64,000 nt of DNA from Trichoplax sp. H2 (Eukaryota > Placozoa > Uniplacotomia > Trichoplacea), in NCBI GenBank assembly GCA_003344405.1, contig NOWV01000036.1:434001-498000 (forward strand), read 5' to 3'. Every line of letters begins with the position of its first letter. The stretch's first letter is position 1. Below the pieces are notes generated by a model. It was not told the origin of the DNA. It searched no databases and was given only the letters and a program-made list of their open reading frames with translations. Positions 23,017 through 35,932 of the stretch are shown one piece after another. The position numbers and the translations under genes are program-made.

Positions 23017-26000
23017 TTATGATAATATCGCATTTTTGTCTGATGGCCCACTTGTAGCAGCAATTTGCCAATCGTTTAAATATCTATTGCGATGAGAAAA
23101 AATCAATAATCAATAAGTAATTCTAATCACCATTACTATCGAAATAATGGCACGATAGATTGGAGATTCTACAGTAAAATTAAGCCACTGCTCAAGAATT
23201 CATTATCAATTATACTTACTGGTCGTAATTCAAGTTGTTTGTCCAACGAATTAATTCCTCAACATCTAAGGAATCTTCAATATCGCCTCCTTCCAAGGTT
23301 TCTTCGAGGGCCTGTTTACCCTGATTATACCTAGAAAAATAGATTTTCATCATCATTGCATTAAATTATTGCAAGATGGATCGAATCCATTCAATATTGC
23401 ATATCTACATGCGATACATCGCTTTTATTATTACAGGAATAGAGTATTATTATTCGAGACATAATTACATTTTATGGAACCATTCTAATTTCTTTAATTT
23501 CTTTTTTCTCTCGAGATCTTGCCTCCTTAGCAGCTGAAAAATCATAAAAGTGCATATTTAGGGAACATTTTTACCTAATAATAAGTCATAAAAAATTTAA
23601 ATGGAATCAAAATCATCGTAAAGGAGGAATAGTTACCTTAGTATGAGAAAAATTAACTTGTTTTTGGCTTGTAGTATAAGTTATATCATCTCCAGTAAAA
23701 TGTTGGAAAGGCTAAATATTACAATAGTTAAATGATTTGTATTTGAAGCATCATAACCATGTAAAAATAGTATACATTAAAAAGGTAATATGACTATTTT
23801 CCTAACATATTGTGAAAAGAACACTTGATAAATTAAAAGTAGAGACTCACTTTTTCAGAAATAGAACGCCAGCCATTATTTTCATGTCTTCGATACCAAC
23901 CCCTTTTATCTAAAGGAAATAATGAACATGATAAGTAAATTACTTTGTTAGATAAATGCTGCTACAGAATATTATGAATCCAACTGCATTGGAACATAGA
24001 AAAACGAAATAAAATTTTCATATCATACGATCATTATTGGAGCTTACCATCTCGTTGAATGATGGCATTTCTATTATTGGCCTGTTTGGCTGTTAGCTTC
24101 CTATTTGCCATTTTTGTATAATCTCGCGGTGCGGTCGAGCAAATATCAGCTACATTGCGATGTGTATAAATCTTATAATAGATTGTTGGCGGAAATGTTT
24201 CCTGGATCATTACGAGCAAGAGATCAACATTATGAAAGTATCATAGAATATCGACATAAATACGTGTTGGTATCTTTAATTATCTATATTCCAGTAATTG
24301 GAAAATGTTCTTACCCCTCCAAGTCTAAACTTGACATGGCTTCCAGATGCTGCATCGAGTAATTTCGACTGTCAATTTGGCCATAATCGAGGTTAGATAA
24401 TGTATTGATATTGTTGGATTTAATCAATTTTGAAGAAATAAAACTACAATAAATTACCTCCTGTGGGTTAATACACCGTAGTAATTTGGCTGGATCGCCG
24501 GATAGTTTAAAACTGATCAATTTACGATAGTAGCGATAGACACGGCGATCCTAGAGATAGAGTAATTTATAATCAATGAAATAGGGAACTATTCGGTACT
24601 ATTTATAATTAAGGAATAATTTTAGTCTATAAATATAGTAAATATAAAACATAAAATAGTACACTGGTTATTAGATCTTACCAAGTAACTTCGCCATGCT
24701 CGTTGTATAATTTCGCATGCATCTTCAACGAGCATAGTTCTAACAGGTTTTGTGCGAATGACAACAGGCTGAACGGGTTGATAGTTATAATTAGATGATC
24801 TTCGATCTGGACTAATACTTGGATCAGGACTTGTTGTAGTACTGTATGATGCCTGTTTATCACATAGAAATGGAGCTGGTGATGGTTTCCTGCTAGAACG
24901 ATTTGAGTGGCCCTTCGACCGAATTGTCGTTGATCCTTTAATCACAACAGATGGACTTCTGGAACGGCTTTTGGATGGAACAGTAGTAGATCCTTTGATT
25001 TCATCAGATGGACTATTTTTGTCATAATGAGATGATGTATGTGTATGTCGAGAACGACGAGATGCACTTTCGGAATAGGAGGAATAAGAGTACGAATAAG
25101 AACTTCCTGTAACACTTGATCTATCATCGTCTTCTATGTAACGGCCAGTTTTATCATATCCATGCTTATTACGCCACCATTGTTGGATTATCATTGCGCA
25201 AAAATTCTCAAATCTATCCATGTTCAATGAAATCATATTAGTCATAATGAATAGAATCAATGGCTTACTAATTTCATGCATTGTCGAAGCACTGTAATTA
25301 AATCCTTTACGTTACACGTAGATGGATTTTTAGCCAAACTCTGGCAAATACTTATATCGATGCAGAGCTAATTACTTACGTTTCAATATTTGATTTGGAG
25401 TGTTCTTCCTGGAACCAATTATAATAAATTTCAAGCCTTAAGCGAGCTGATGTCTATATGGAAACAATTAAATTACGAGTTAGATTCTCCATCTTAATTA
25501 CCTGTAATCTTTAAACTACTTAAAGTGTTTGTGGTCCTTGTAGTAGGCAGTTTAACATAATCTAACTACAGTGGTATCCTAATATAACAAGTACGATTAG
25601 GGACAACTCATAGGAAATTTTTTTCCCTTAAGTTGTCCTTGGTATGACTATACTGGCATAATTTTCATCATAATGTATTAATTGGGTTACTTGTTAATTG
25701 AATACAGCGATAAACGAAATATATGTTTTACCTTGGACCCTTCGGAGGTGGTACTGGCTGATACTAGGGATTCTAGATCCGCTAATCGACTATGTGCCGA
25801 TCGGCTATAAGTAGAATTGGCGATCATGCTTAAGCGAATATTTAATGCTGCAAACCATTTACATCTATAATCAGATCAAAAGATAAAACATGAATTGCGG
25901 ATGTATTTTACATTTTTATTAATCTTATACTAGAGGAATCAAGTTGATTCCTTTATAACTTGCTCAATTCATTCATCTCAATTGTCAGACTTTACCAATA

Positions 26001-26714
26001 CAACTTGTAAACTGTCCGAAATTTTTTAGTCTAAATTCTCTCTAATACAACTTTTACTCATATTACGATATAATCTATATTAATCTAACTAATCATATTG
26101 AGAAATGAATTTAGTAAAATAGAAAGTTCGTGCACTAAAGATTTAAGCTAGATGGAATTACATACGAATGTATGATTTGAGTTAACGTAATATATGATAA
26201 AATTTAGTAATCGAACTTAATTCGCAATATACTTGTATTAGTTTAGGGAGATTACAGTACCTTAATTGATATCCTCTCCATGCTCTTTGAATTTCTATAG
26301 CCGCAGCTACACGTTGTAATTTCGGTCCATTTTTACCATTTAAATATTTCTATAGCAGAATATCGATAGTTATAACATTAACCGATTACAGCTGTACTTA
26401 AGGCCTTCGCCATTACAAATAGATCTTTCATTTAATAGTATATTAATATTATAGAATTGGTATACGAGTACTGACCCGACGTTGACTTTTTGAGACAGCC
26501 GCTAAATGCGAACCTTCACTTCCAGCTGTAAATAAATTAAATTTTTACAGATGATTATCTTAAAACTAAACTGGGAATTATATAATAAAATAATCATGAA
26601 AAGTCTACTAATCTATCTATCAATATAAGAGTTAAATTAATAATACTTTTACTTACTTCTTCCATTAAAATCTACTTCCTGAATGATTTTTCTAACTATA
26701 TTTCGACTGATCAT
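23017..26714 (-). CDS. C11orf65/MFI-like protein with IQ motifs and long Ser-rich linker
   Basis: Fourteen minus-strand exons join in frame: 26657-26714, 26476-26525, 26261-26349, 25732-25864, 25380-25453, 24682-25291, 24458-24550, 24315-24368, 24048-24201, 23851-23909, 23637-23711, 23469-23533, 23220-23330, 23017-23083. They give about 563 residues. The C-terminal 220 residues match human C11orf65 (MFI, reported as a mitochondrial fission inhibitor) block by block: LRCINPQE, LLDAASGSHVKFRLGG, PPTIYYKIYTHRNVADIC, GWYRRHENNGWRS, LRRQDLERKKKLKKLEWF, IRWTNNLNYDQYLNDW. Three IQ motifs are visible: a perfect IQRAWRGYQLR near residue 55, a weaker IQQWWRN near 168, and IQRAWRSYLDR near 332. The human protein is about 310 residues and begins near the last IQ motif, so the first ~320 residues are an extension, including a Ser/Arg/Tyr-rich stretch at about 185-290. 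The N-terminal exons could belong to a separate gene, but all phases agree. Confidence 0.82.
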
Positions 26715-29410
26715 GCTTATTTATTATGATCGTAATTTAGGAGTTACTTAAAACGCTATCCACAAATAGTTAGGTCACAGCTCAACCAAATCTTAATTCA
26801 TAATTTCAGTAACCATTAGTTATTATTCCTAATTGGATACTACAAATTAATCTCTTTCCTAAAATGAAAACAGGCAGAAGGTGTAACATTTCCTTTAGTT
26901 AAATAGCCCACTTAGGTTTCATGAAAGATGAATAAATGCATAACTTTTCACCATACATCTTTAAAAGTGTAGTAAGTATACGATAGACTGAAGACTAAAC
27001 TGTATACACTAATACGATACTTATAAAACTACTTTAAATCAGCCCATAAGACATGAATGAATAAATTATTAAAGCACTGAAATAGGAAAAGCAAAACTTT
27101 AAAATCTTTTAGGCTTTTAATATTAAGACAAATGGTTATATGCTAATAGTATACGACATACTTAACATATTTTTATGAAAGCTTGATCTAAAAGTTCCTA
27201 CTGAACAGAAATATAATAACGATCTATCGGCAAATATTATGATGATAAAACGAATGCAATCTATCCGGAATTAGGCCACACAATCTAATTTGGGGCATGG
27301 AGGGCTGAAAATATCTTGCGTTGACGTCAATTTTAAAATATAATAACTGTTATTGATATAATATACCATTCTAGTAAGTTTATATTTACTTCATCATAGG
27401 GAAAAAATACTGAAAGTAACTAAATTATAGACAACAATTTTATACTAACGTTTCGTCATGATGGTTTATCAAGTTCTATAATAATTACTTACCATGATGT
27501 TATATCACTAAAACAAACTCTTGATGTAAAATTCAAATATTTCCCAGTCTATAATCGCTACAGTGAGGAGTTTTGATAAATTATCCTCAAGATATCCCAA
27601 TACAGATAAGCTTGTTTAAATGTTTCAAAATAAGTCAATAGTCGGTGAAACAGCTTAATAAATAAGTTTCTGCCAAATCTTAGGTAAAGTAACTTTTAAA
27701 TATTTCAATATTAGAAAGCCGTTGTTTGAAAACCTGCAACAGTACTATTAATGTTTTATATTATTTATTATGGTATACGGGTGCTTAGTTAAATAATTGA
27801 TTATGGCTGGGTCATCCTTCCATGCTGTGGACTATTGTCATCCAGTTGCTATAGCAACGTCGTTTACGCTAACTTCATACTAATCTCTGTAGATTGGTAG
27901 CAGAATCAATGAAGAACAATAATGGTTATTACGCTATAGAATTAATATAATTTAATATAACATTATATATTGAATATATTGATCTACATTGATACATTTC
28001 ATACATTAATTTTCGTTTGTAAGCTAATATAAATAATACTAAGTCGATAAAGAGTTAAGTCAAGATGAACTGGCAAGGATTCTAGATATATGGAGTATTC
28101 GTACTGCCATAATGATCCCTATGTAGTAACTAATTATTCAATTTTTAAAAAAGATGAAGAAAAGAAATTTTTTATCGCTATGACACATGATGAACTAAAT
28201 ATTTCTAGCGTACTAAAATTTAAGAATTTAATATAATATAATCACCCTCCCCCCCCCAAAAAAAAAAAACTAATTATGTTCTAGACTGATAACCACTTTT
28301 TACACTCATTACTTCGATAAAATCAGTGGCTTACATTAATTAGTAAGCCTAGACTGCATTTTGAGTCACTAGTAATGGTAGGTATAGTTCAGACAATTAA
28401 CATAATCATATCTTCGCCAACAAGGTTAGCCTCTGGACTAACAAAGATTAAAAATAACTATGGAATATTACTCCAAATGTTTCTCTTCTTGTACTTTTAT
28501 TTTATTGTGGTGAGATTGTTTAAAATCACTAGGTAGTTATATAATTGGTCATGTCTTTAGTAAATATTACTGTAACTTTAGCGGGAAAACGTTACTATAA
28601 TACATACTTCTATTATAACAATTTACCGTTACTCAATATAATAATGGATTCACTAGAGTTTGAATACTGAAATAAATAGATACATTTATACAGATAAACC
28701 GTAGAAATATAGAATGTGCTAGGTTATAAAACATCATATCTGCTTATGGTTCCTAAAAATGAGCATTTTATACCGACTAAATTTGCAATTACAGGCTATA
28801 ATAATTTTAACTTATTCTAGAGATAATTTAGACGTTGAATTTATTTCAAAAGTACTCTTAACTCATAAAGATTAAATATTTATTGGAATATAAAATCATA
28901 ATAAATTTACTTTTTTCAATCTGTAACTTTACGATAGTAAAGTTTCTGATATGATAGACCGTTTACGGTTATATATGACAAAATTTTGGATTTCTCGAAT
29001 AAATCAATTAACTGCATTATAAAAGTATTATTAGCTACAATTTCGGTTATATTATAGAATTATTCCATATAATTAATTTACTATGGATCGATCAGAGCTT
29101 GCTCACATAAGGAATTCGGATCGGAATTCATTAGTTAGAAATTAACAATAAAAGAATTTACTTTATATAATATAATGATTGGTAAAAATTCCAAAAAACG
29201 ATTAAAATTTAAAAGTTGGTAATAATTCAACAATAGGGTTCATTTCGATTTAAAACCTATTAAATGCAAATCTTAAGTTTTGCAGATATTCTCTTCGGTG
29301 TGGCTAAAGTAAAAATTGTGTCTTTAGCAGTATATATATACATGTGGTTTTCAAAATAAATTTTTAAACATCCAAACATTGTCATTTCTAGTGGTACAGC
29401 TATTTCGTTT
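26715..29410. other. 2.7 kb intergenic region between MFI-like and CNBD2-like genes
   Basis: Very AT-rich, with stops in all frames. The only notable feature is a polypyrimidine/poly-A junction near 28244-28270 (a run of C followed by a run of A). It should hold the promoter of the MFI-like gene and the 3' end of the CNBD2-like gene. I found no exons. Confidence 0.4.
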
Positions 29411-32400
29411 TCAGTATTGATCTAGAGTTAAATTATGTAATTTTAATATATGTTTAACTGTTTTCCGTTTGAAATCGTTCCATGCCGTTTGAGCTTGAAA
29501 ATTTTGTTTCAAGGCATCTTCACTGGGATACGGTTGGGTCTAGGAAAAATATGAAGGAGCAAAAATAATTAAGCTACCATCTCAGAATTGGCTAGCTTAA
29601 TAAACAATAAAGAGGTAAAATAGCTATTGAAATGGGATACTATACCTCGAAGCGTAATATCTCTTTCGCATGATTTGTTAAATGTTCTTGGAGAAATTCT
29701 TTAGAGATCATTATGCATTCAGCGCCATTGCTAACCTGCATGGCAAATAATCATGATATTTAGTACCTCTATTGAACTATTACTGCGCAAAAATTTAGCT
29801 TCTACAAATGACATTATAGCCATCATAATCTATAATTAAGTATAATAATCCGGTACAAAAGTGACGATAAGTTACGTTATCAAAGGAAGAGTTATGCTAA
29901 ATTAATGTATTGATTACATGATGCTACCATGCTTAATATCTTATTATTGAAAATGATGCTGTAATGATAGCATTAGAGCACGTATAGTTAAAAAATACAA
30001 ATGTTGTATAGATCAAATTATATTTCACGATAGATCGAATGCATGTATCTGCGAAGGCATATCACAAATAGCTAGCGCTAATATTTTAATAGCTTACCAA
30101 ACTTGTTCCAATCACATCGTCAAATATAATATTTTCCAGCCCCTACGTGAAGGAATACATCTGTTAACAATTTTCAAAACTGACTGTTTCCGATTCAAAT
30201 ACTAACGTAAATTTCTCTTTGCTTTAGTAATTTAATTTTGAGATAGCAATGTTTAGAATGAGAAGATTTGGGCTGTCGTCGATTTCCGGCATAAAGATAG
30301 CTGTGAGTGTTCGTATCCTTCTGTCATGAAATAGCATACAAACAAATACTTCATAAAAAGATGAACATGAAATGTAGTTTAAAATAAAGAAGAGATTAAT
30401 AATTGCCGTGGATTAAATATCCATAGTAGCATACTGTTTTATTCTTATATAATTTCTTGTAGACTTCCTCTAATTGTTGCTCATGCACTCTCAAATCTTC
30501 TTGAACTGTGATTAATTCAATGTTATCATCGTAAGTGTAAGTTAATACAGTGTCGATATCATTTAAGGCGTATTACATTAGCTTTTATAAGCCCATTTAT
30601 AAGCTACTCATGAATCTATTTACCGTCTTCGTTATGTAGCTGCTGAAGTTCGCTTAAATTTGGTAATTTGGAATCCTACAAAATGTTGATATTAAAATAA
30701 GCATTTAATAATTTTATATTGCTTTGATTTCTGATTTAAGTTTACATTTAATTCTTCATCCTGACAGTAAGCCATAAGATGCACTGATTCTTTTACTACT
30801 ATTACTATTTCTACGCTATAAACACGATGAAATTAGCTTTACAGTTTATGTCCCTTAATTTATTTATAAATGTAGAGTTACGGCGAAAAATAGTCAGAAA
30901 TTTTCTCACATGATAAACCCACTCTTCGGTATCAGATTGAATGGCTGCTATCCTATAGCTGCCATCTTCAATTCTCGGTAAGACAATTTCCGGAGTCGTT
31001 TTCGGTCTTCTATGACCCTTAGAGAAGAGTAAGCTATCTACATTCAGGCTTGGTGAAGTTTTAGTTGTACTGGCAAGTCCTTTAGATAACGAAAAGTTGA
31101 TTCATCTTAGATTTAATACGCTGGTATATTTGCAGTTTAAATATTTTTCTCTAGCTAACAGAAGAAGTGTAGTTTACATGCAGCGTAAACTGTGTTATAA
31201 ATTATACAATGCCGATTGTACAAAAAAAATTTCTTTAAACAGTACTGTAACATATTATTTTAAGATTTTAAACTTTTCATTGAAACATAATTATTAGTTA
31301 TTAATATTAATAGGATAATTAAATTAAAAATTTACTAATAGATTAACATGACTTACTTTGGAAAGCATATAACGATTTGGCTAATGGCGGCAAGGACGGG
31401 ATAAATTTATTATTTTCGTTCTTGCGATCTATGTCATATTCCGAATGATACTTCCAGAATTCTTCCAGTTCCGATAATGGTCGACTTCGAGGTGGAATAG
31501 AATCCTTTACACGCATTCTTTTTAAAACTTCACAATACCCCTATTAATGGATTTGCAAAGCTGGTTAATAGGATTAGATATTACGCGAAAGGACTGCAAT
31601 ATCAATCAGAAGTTGTACATTAACTGGAATTTGATGCCAAATTAGAAATGAGTCATAATCTTATTTATAGTCTGACTAGCATAAGGATCTATTTTTCTAT
31701 AGGGTATCGATAGCGATTGAAAGGTATCAGTAGTTGAAAAGATTATAAATATTTATATGAAAGATCATACCGATTTAACGATGTATACCCAATCTGAACG
31801 ACTAGAATCGCGTACGACTACTGCTCCACGCCTACAAATGGTAAATGATTACCAAAATAGAAATTAGTATCAATTATTTAATCCATCTTAACTTAAATTA
31901 TTTTGATCCCCGTGCTATATGTAGTAAAGACATCAGTGTATTTTCTAATTACTACTTAAATTGCCAAATCTTCAGCATATAGTGGGCAATTCGTGATCAA
32001 AATCTGAATTCTAACCAAGTTAATAGACTAAAAACTTTATAAAAATTTCGAATTGACCGACTGTCATATGGAAGTATTTCTAATTTAATCTCACTACTTA
32101 AAAAAGAATCAATTTAATGATAAAATATTATACTGCAGAGTACCGGTACCTGAAATAATGAAATAAGCAGACGCCTGGATTATTGCTTAATAATGATAAA
32201 GGAATGTGTTGCATGGAAGGAATTGTCCTATATTAAAAATTATTCGTCGCAAAAGAAATAAATTTACTTCACAAATAAATGAAAGAATATTCATTGATTC
32301 AATCAATCCTAAACTATACCGTAGAAAGATAATATGATCTGGTTCACCACCGGTTTCTTTGTAGCCCATAAATAAATTCATAAAAGCCTAATTTAGTTCC

Positions 32401-35400
32401 CAAGAAGAATAAATATTAGATAGAATGAATTTTATCAAATGCCATCGGTAAAGTCTATTTACTACTCATTTTACTTCACCAAGATTATGTCGGACTTTTT
32501 TAGATATTTGCTTCTCATAGTAAATGATTAGCGTATACTACAAACTACAAGCAACAATATTTTAGATGCTACTATTCAGTCAGTTATAGGAAATGAATTG
32601 AAGATTAATACTACTGTATAAAAATTAATTTGCCTAGTTGCTAAGCAAGTTTCAAATAACATTTGGTAATTCTCCATCTGAAACTTTCCGTACCTCACGA
32701 CTTAACGTTAGCAGACTGACATTATCTCGGCAAGTTACAGTTGCATTTCTTCGAGAATGATGAACTAGAGCGAGTTCCTATTTGCGATTAAATACAACAG
32801 TAATTTAATTTACCAACCATTACAGTAAAAATAGATTATGAACTGTAGGTTATAGCTAACCCCAAAACAAGCGCCACGCTTTAATAATGCCAACGTTTGA
32901 GATTGCAGCTCTTTGGTAGATTGATTCATGCTAACACTAGAAACCACCACTAGATGCAGATTACAACCGAAATTAAGGTTAATTTTTAATGGGAAGGAAT
33001 GCTGTCATTCTGATTTAATGCTTTAATTAGGAGTACTATAGAACTAACCTGATCCAGATAAAATCATGTAATAATTTTCTGCATAGTGGCCTTGGCGAAT
33101 GATTACACGCATGGCCTCATAGCTAGATGAATAAGTTTAGAAGGTTAAAGATAGGACATCTGCACTTCCTGTTGTTAATCAAAATTCTTGTTGATTTTTA
33201 TCATTGCAATGCAACATACGATTGGTAGCATCCATGTTTACATAAAGCCCATTGCATTTGAAGGGGATACTCCGCAAATGTTTCAATCGTTTTCAGAGCG
33301 GTTACAACCTGATTTGGAGAGGCAAATAGGTTATAAAATGATGTATATTTATTATTTGCTACGGTGCGATACCATATGTTCGAGTAGATTATAAAGATAT
33401 GTTTAATTTTGACGGCTAATCTATCCACATCTAGGCTAAATTAATTATCAATATACAGTATAGGCTTACCTTCTTAATCTGTTCATCCGTTCTTTTGCTG
33501 GACTTTATTTTTAAGATGCTGATAACATCATTGGTTAGAGTGCTCTGAAAATAACATGAGGTTAATGTTACCGCTATATAAATATCGTTTAAATTCAAAT
33601 TAGCTGAATATTTAAAATGGAACTTGGGCGTAGTCTAATGATGACTTGATATTATAGCAATAGAGTCAAGAAATTAATGGATACTTAAATGCACATCTAG
33701 AAATTTATCTAGACTGCTAAGGTGGATTCAATCTATGATCGTGTTACGTAATTTGCTCCCTGAAAATTCTCTTATTATAACCGATTAAATTACCTCAGTA
33801 GATGCTCTATACTTTCTTGGATCGAAGGCCAATGATGTGTTGGTCTGGATCTGAGCCAGATCCTTTTCGATATCGGTAAAAGAATGCAGCCCCGCAAGAT
33901 CTTCTTTCTGTTTACTTTGATTTGCTTTTCTATTACCGAAAATGATTTAAATCAATAAATGTGATGCTATTGTTTCTGATTACTGTTTTGGAGTTGATTT
34001 TACTTTCGAATCTTGTAAATATTAATCACTTTTAGTACGGTACCATTAAGTTAAGATAGGCTAAATTGCGTCAAAATAATTAATTTTGACATGACGGAAA
34101 TAAATATATTCAAATATTGATATGTGAAAAATTTAAAACGAAAGAACTTTTGATTTTTAGGACAAAGCTAGCAACACGTTAAATATATGTAAAGTAGTTA
34201 TATCTAAGCAATATCTAAAAGGAATCTACCGTAATAAATGTTTTTAGAATATTATTTGGCTTGACTTAATGCTACTTCTTTAGATGACAATATCGACTTA
34301 CTTTGATATGGATATAAACCATTGAACAATATATACTACTCTCTTAAATCTTTCAATAGGCTGATAGGAGCAAAAAGGAAACGTTAGTAATTATATCAAT
34401 ATTTAATTTTAATTATTATTATCAACTGTATGTTATCTGAGTTTTGGGTTCTATTGAGGTATTAATTCAATTCAATTCTAGTACGGTTAAAGCATTGGAT
34501 ATAAGTTAATTGACTATTATAGCTTTCTCACTGGATAATTTATTATTCTTTAAATATTTGATTATCACTATAGCTATTAACCTTTCTTCATTGGTATTGA
34601 TTGTTTTACAACTAATTAATAGACTAGTATCACTATATCTTTAATCAGATATCATGTAATCATTTCCAATTTTATTTGCATTTTATATTGTTACATATTG
34701 TACCCATATATGGCTAAATGGATTATCCTGAGCACCAATTAATTATCCTCTTCGTTAAATAAGTTAACTACATTCTTAACTCAAGCTATTCTGAAGGCAT
34801 GGTAGGCACTAATTAGATAATAAATTAGGAGGACACTGAACCTTCTTAATCGGAATAGCTAATCAATGAAGTATTTATAATTTGCGTTCGCATCTGCCCT
34901 CCTAACGTAAAAGTCTAGATAGTTGATATAGCTATCTATAATTTTATTTCACTATAAATAATGATAGAAAAATGTTATCAAAGATTGCGTATTCGTAACA
35001 AAACATAATAATTAAGTCAATATAATTAAGTGACCACTAGATTACGAGTGAAAATGTCATTAAATTCAGGAAACATGCAATTATCATTCTACCTTAATAC
35101 AGAAATCAGCTTATTCATTTTATGTAACTCGATTGAATTAATGATTTTAAAATAAGAATAATTCAAATAGCATTCAATTGATAACAATAAATTGTATTAA
35201 GTTATGATTATACTCACGCCTAGGTTATTGAGCATTGATGATTGCTTGGAGGTGTTCTGTCTAGTGGATAAGGATAGAACGCCGGTCAAGTGATTAAATG
35301 AGCTATAAAGATGATTCTCGGTCCCTAAATTGAAAGATAAATAGGAGAATATTATCGTAAGTACTTTAGTAACGCTTGATTTCAATAAAAGTATGAGCAT

Positions 35401-35932
35401 ATTTGGATGGACTACAAAGATAAGTTTTCATTTCAGATATACCTGGACGACTTGAACGTGAACGAGATCGAGCTGGTGATTTTCGACGACTTCCTCTCCT
35501 ACGCCGATGGCTTTTATCCTGATCACCTTCAACAGGAGAATCATTAGTATTTAGGTACGTCGGTGGCGATTCTAATGAAACTGCATTACTACTATGATTA
35601 CTGCTTGTATTAGCAGATTCGGAATGATAACTCGTGTGTGATCGTTGGCGAGAGGAACGTCTTGCAGAACTTCTACCCGAGGTTGATTTGTTGCTACGAC
35701 GGCTATGCTGACTAGATAAGCTAGCAATGCTCAATAAATGAAATGTATGATTTCGATCATGAAAATATTCGTCATTTCCTGGCAGTAATTCATTTTTGTT
35801 TTGGTTAGAAGTTGAACTATTGTCGTTGGTTGGCGATGATCGACCTTGTCGTTGCTGGCCGGTGCTCGAAACTGAATTATAACGCCGACGCCTATCCTTA
35901 TTGAAATTCTTTAATAAGAAGTCGTTATCCAT
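29411..35932 (-). CDS. CNBD2-like cyclic nucleotide-binding domain protein
   Basis: Twenty minus-strand exons join in frame: 35443-35932, 35218-35324, 34302-34360, 33794-33929, 33470-33544, 33220-33308, 33049-33122, 32861-32949, 32694-32777, 32320-32387, 32150-32227, 31771-31831, 31357-31540, 30910-31079, 30624-30675, 30435-30505, 30207-30320, 30098-30142, 29646-29735, 29411-29539. The product is about 754 residues. The first ~200 are Ser/Arg-rich and disordered, with RS runs (SRRKSPARSRSRSSR). A complete cNMP-binding fold spans about 290-420: VIIRQGHYAENYYMILSGSV, then the phosphate-binding cassette CFGELALVHHSRRNATV, keeping the Glu and the Arg that contact the cyclic phosphate. A second, incomplete cNMP-like half follows (GAVVVRDSSRSDWVYIVKSG) without a cassette. 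The C-terminus, QPYPSEDALKQNFQAQTAW, resembles CNBD2, a cAMP-binding sperm/flagellar protein in mammals. Orthology to CNBD2 rather than another CNBD protein is likely but not certain. Exons 3 and 17 are the least certain. Confidence 0.82.

Noticed and set aside
25600-25645. Small hairpin (GGACAACT...AGTTGTCC) in an intron of the MFI-like gene
   Set aside because: A stem of about 9 bp, too short and isolated to call an RNA or a mobile element.
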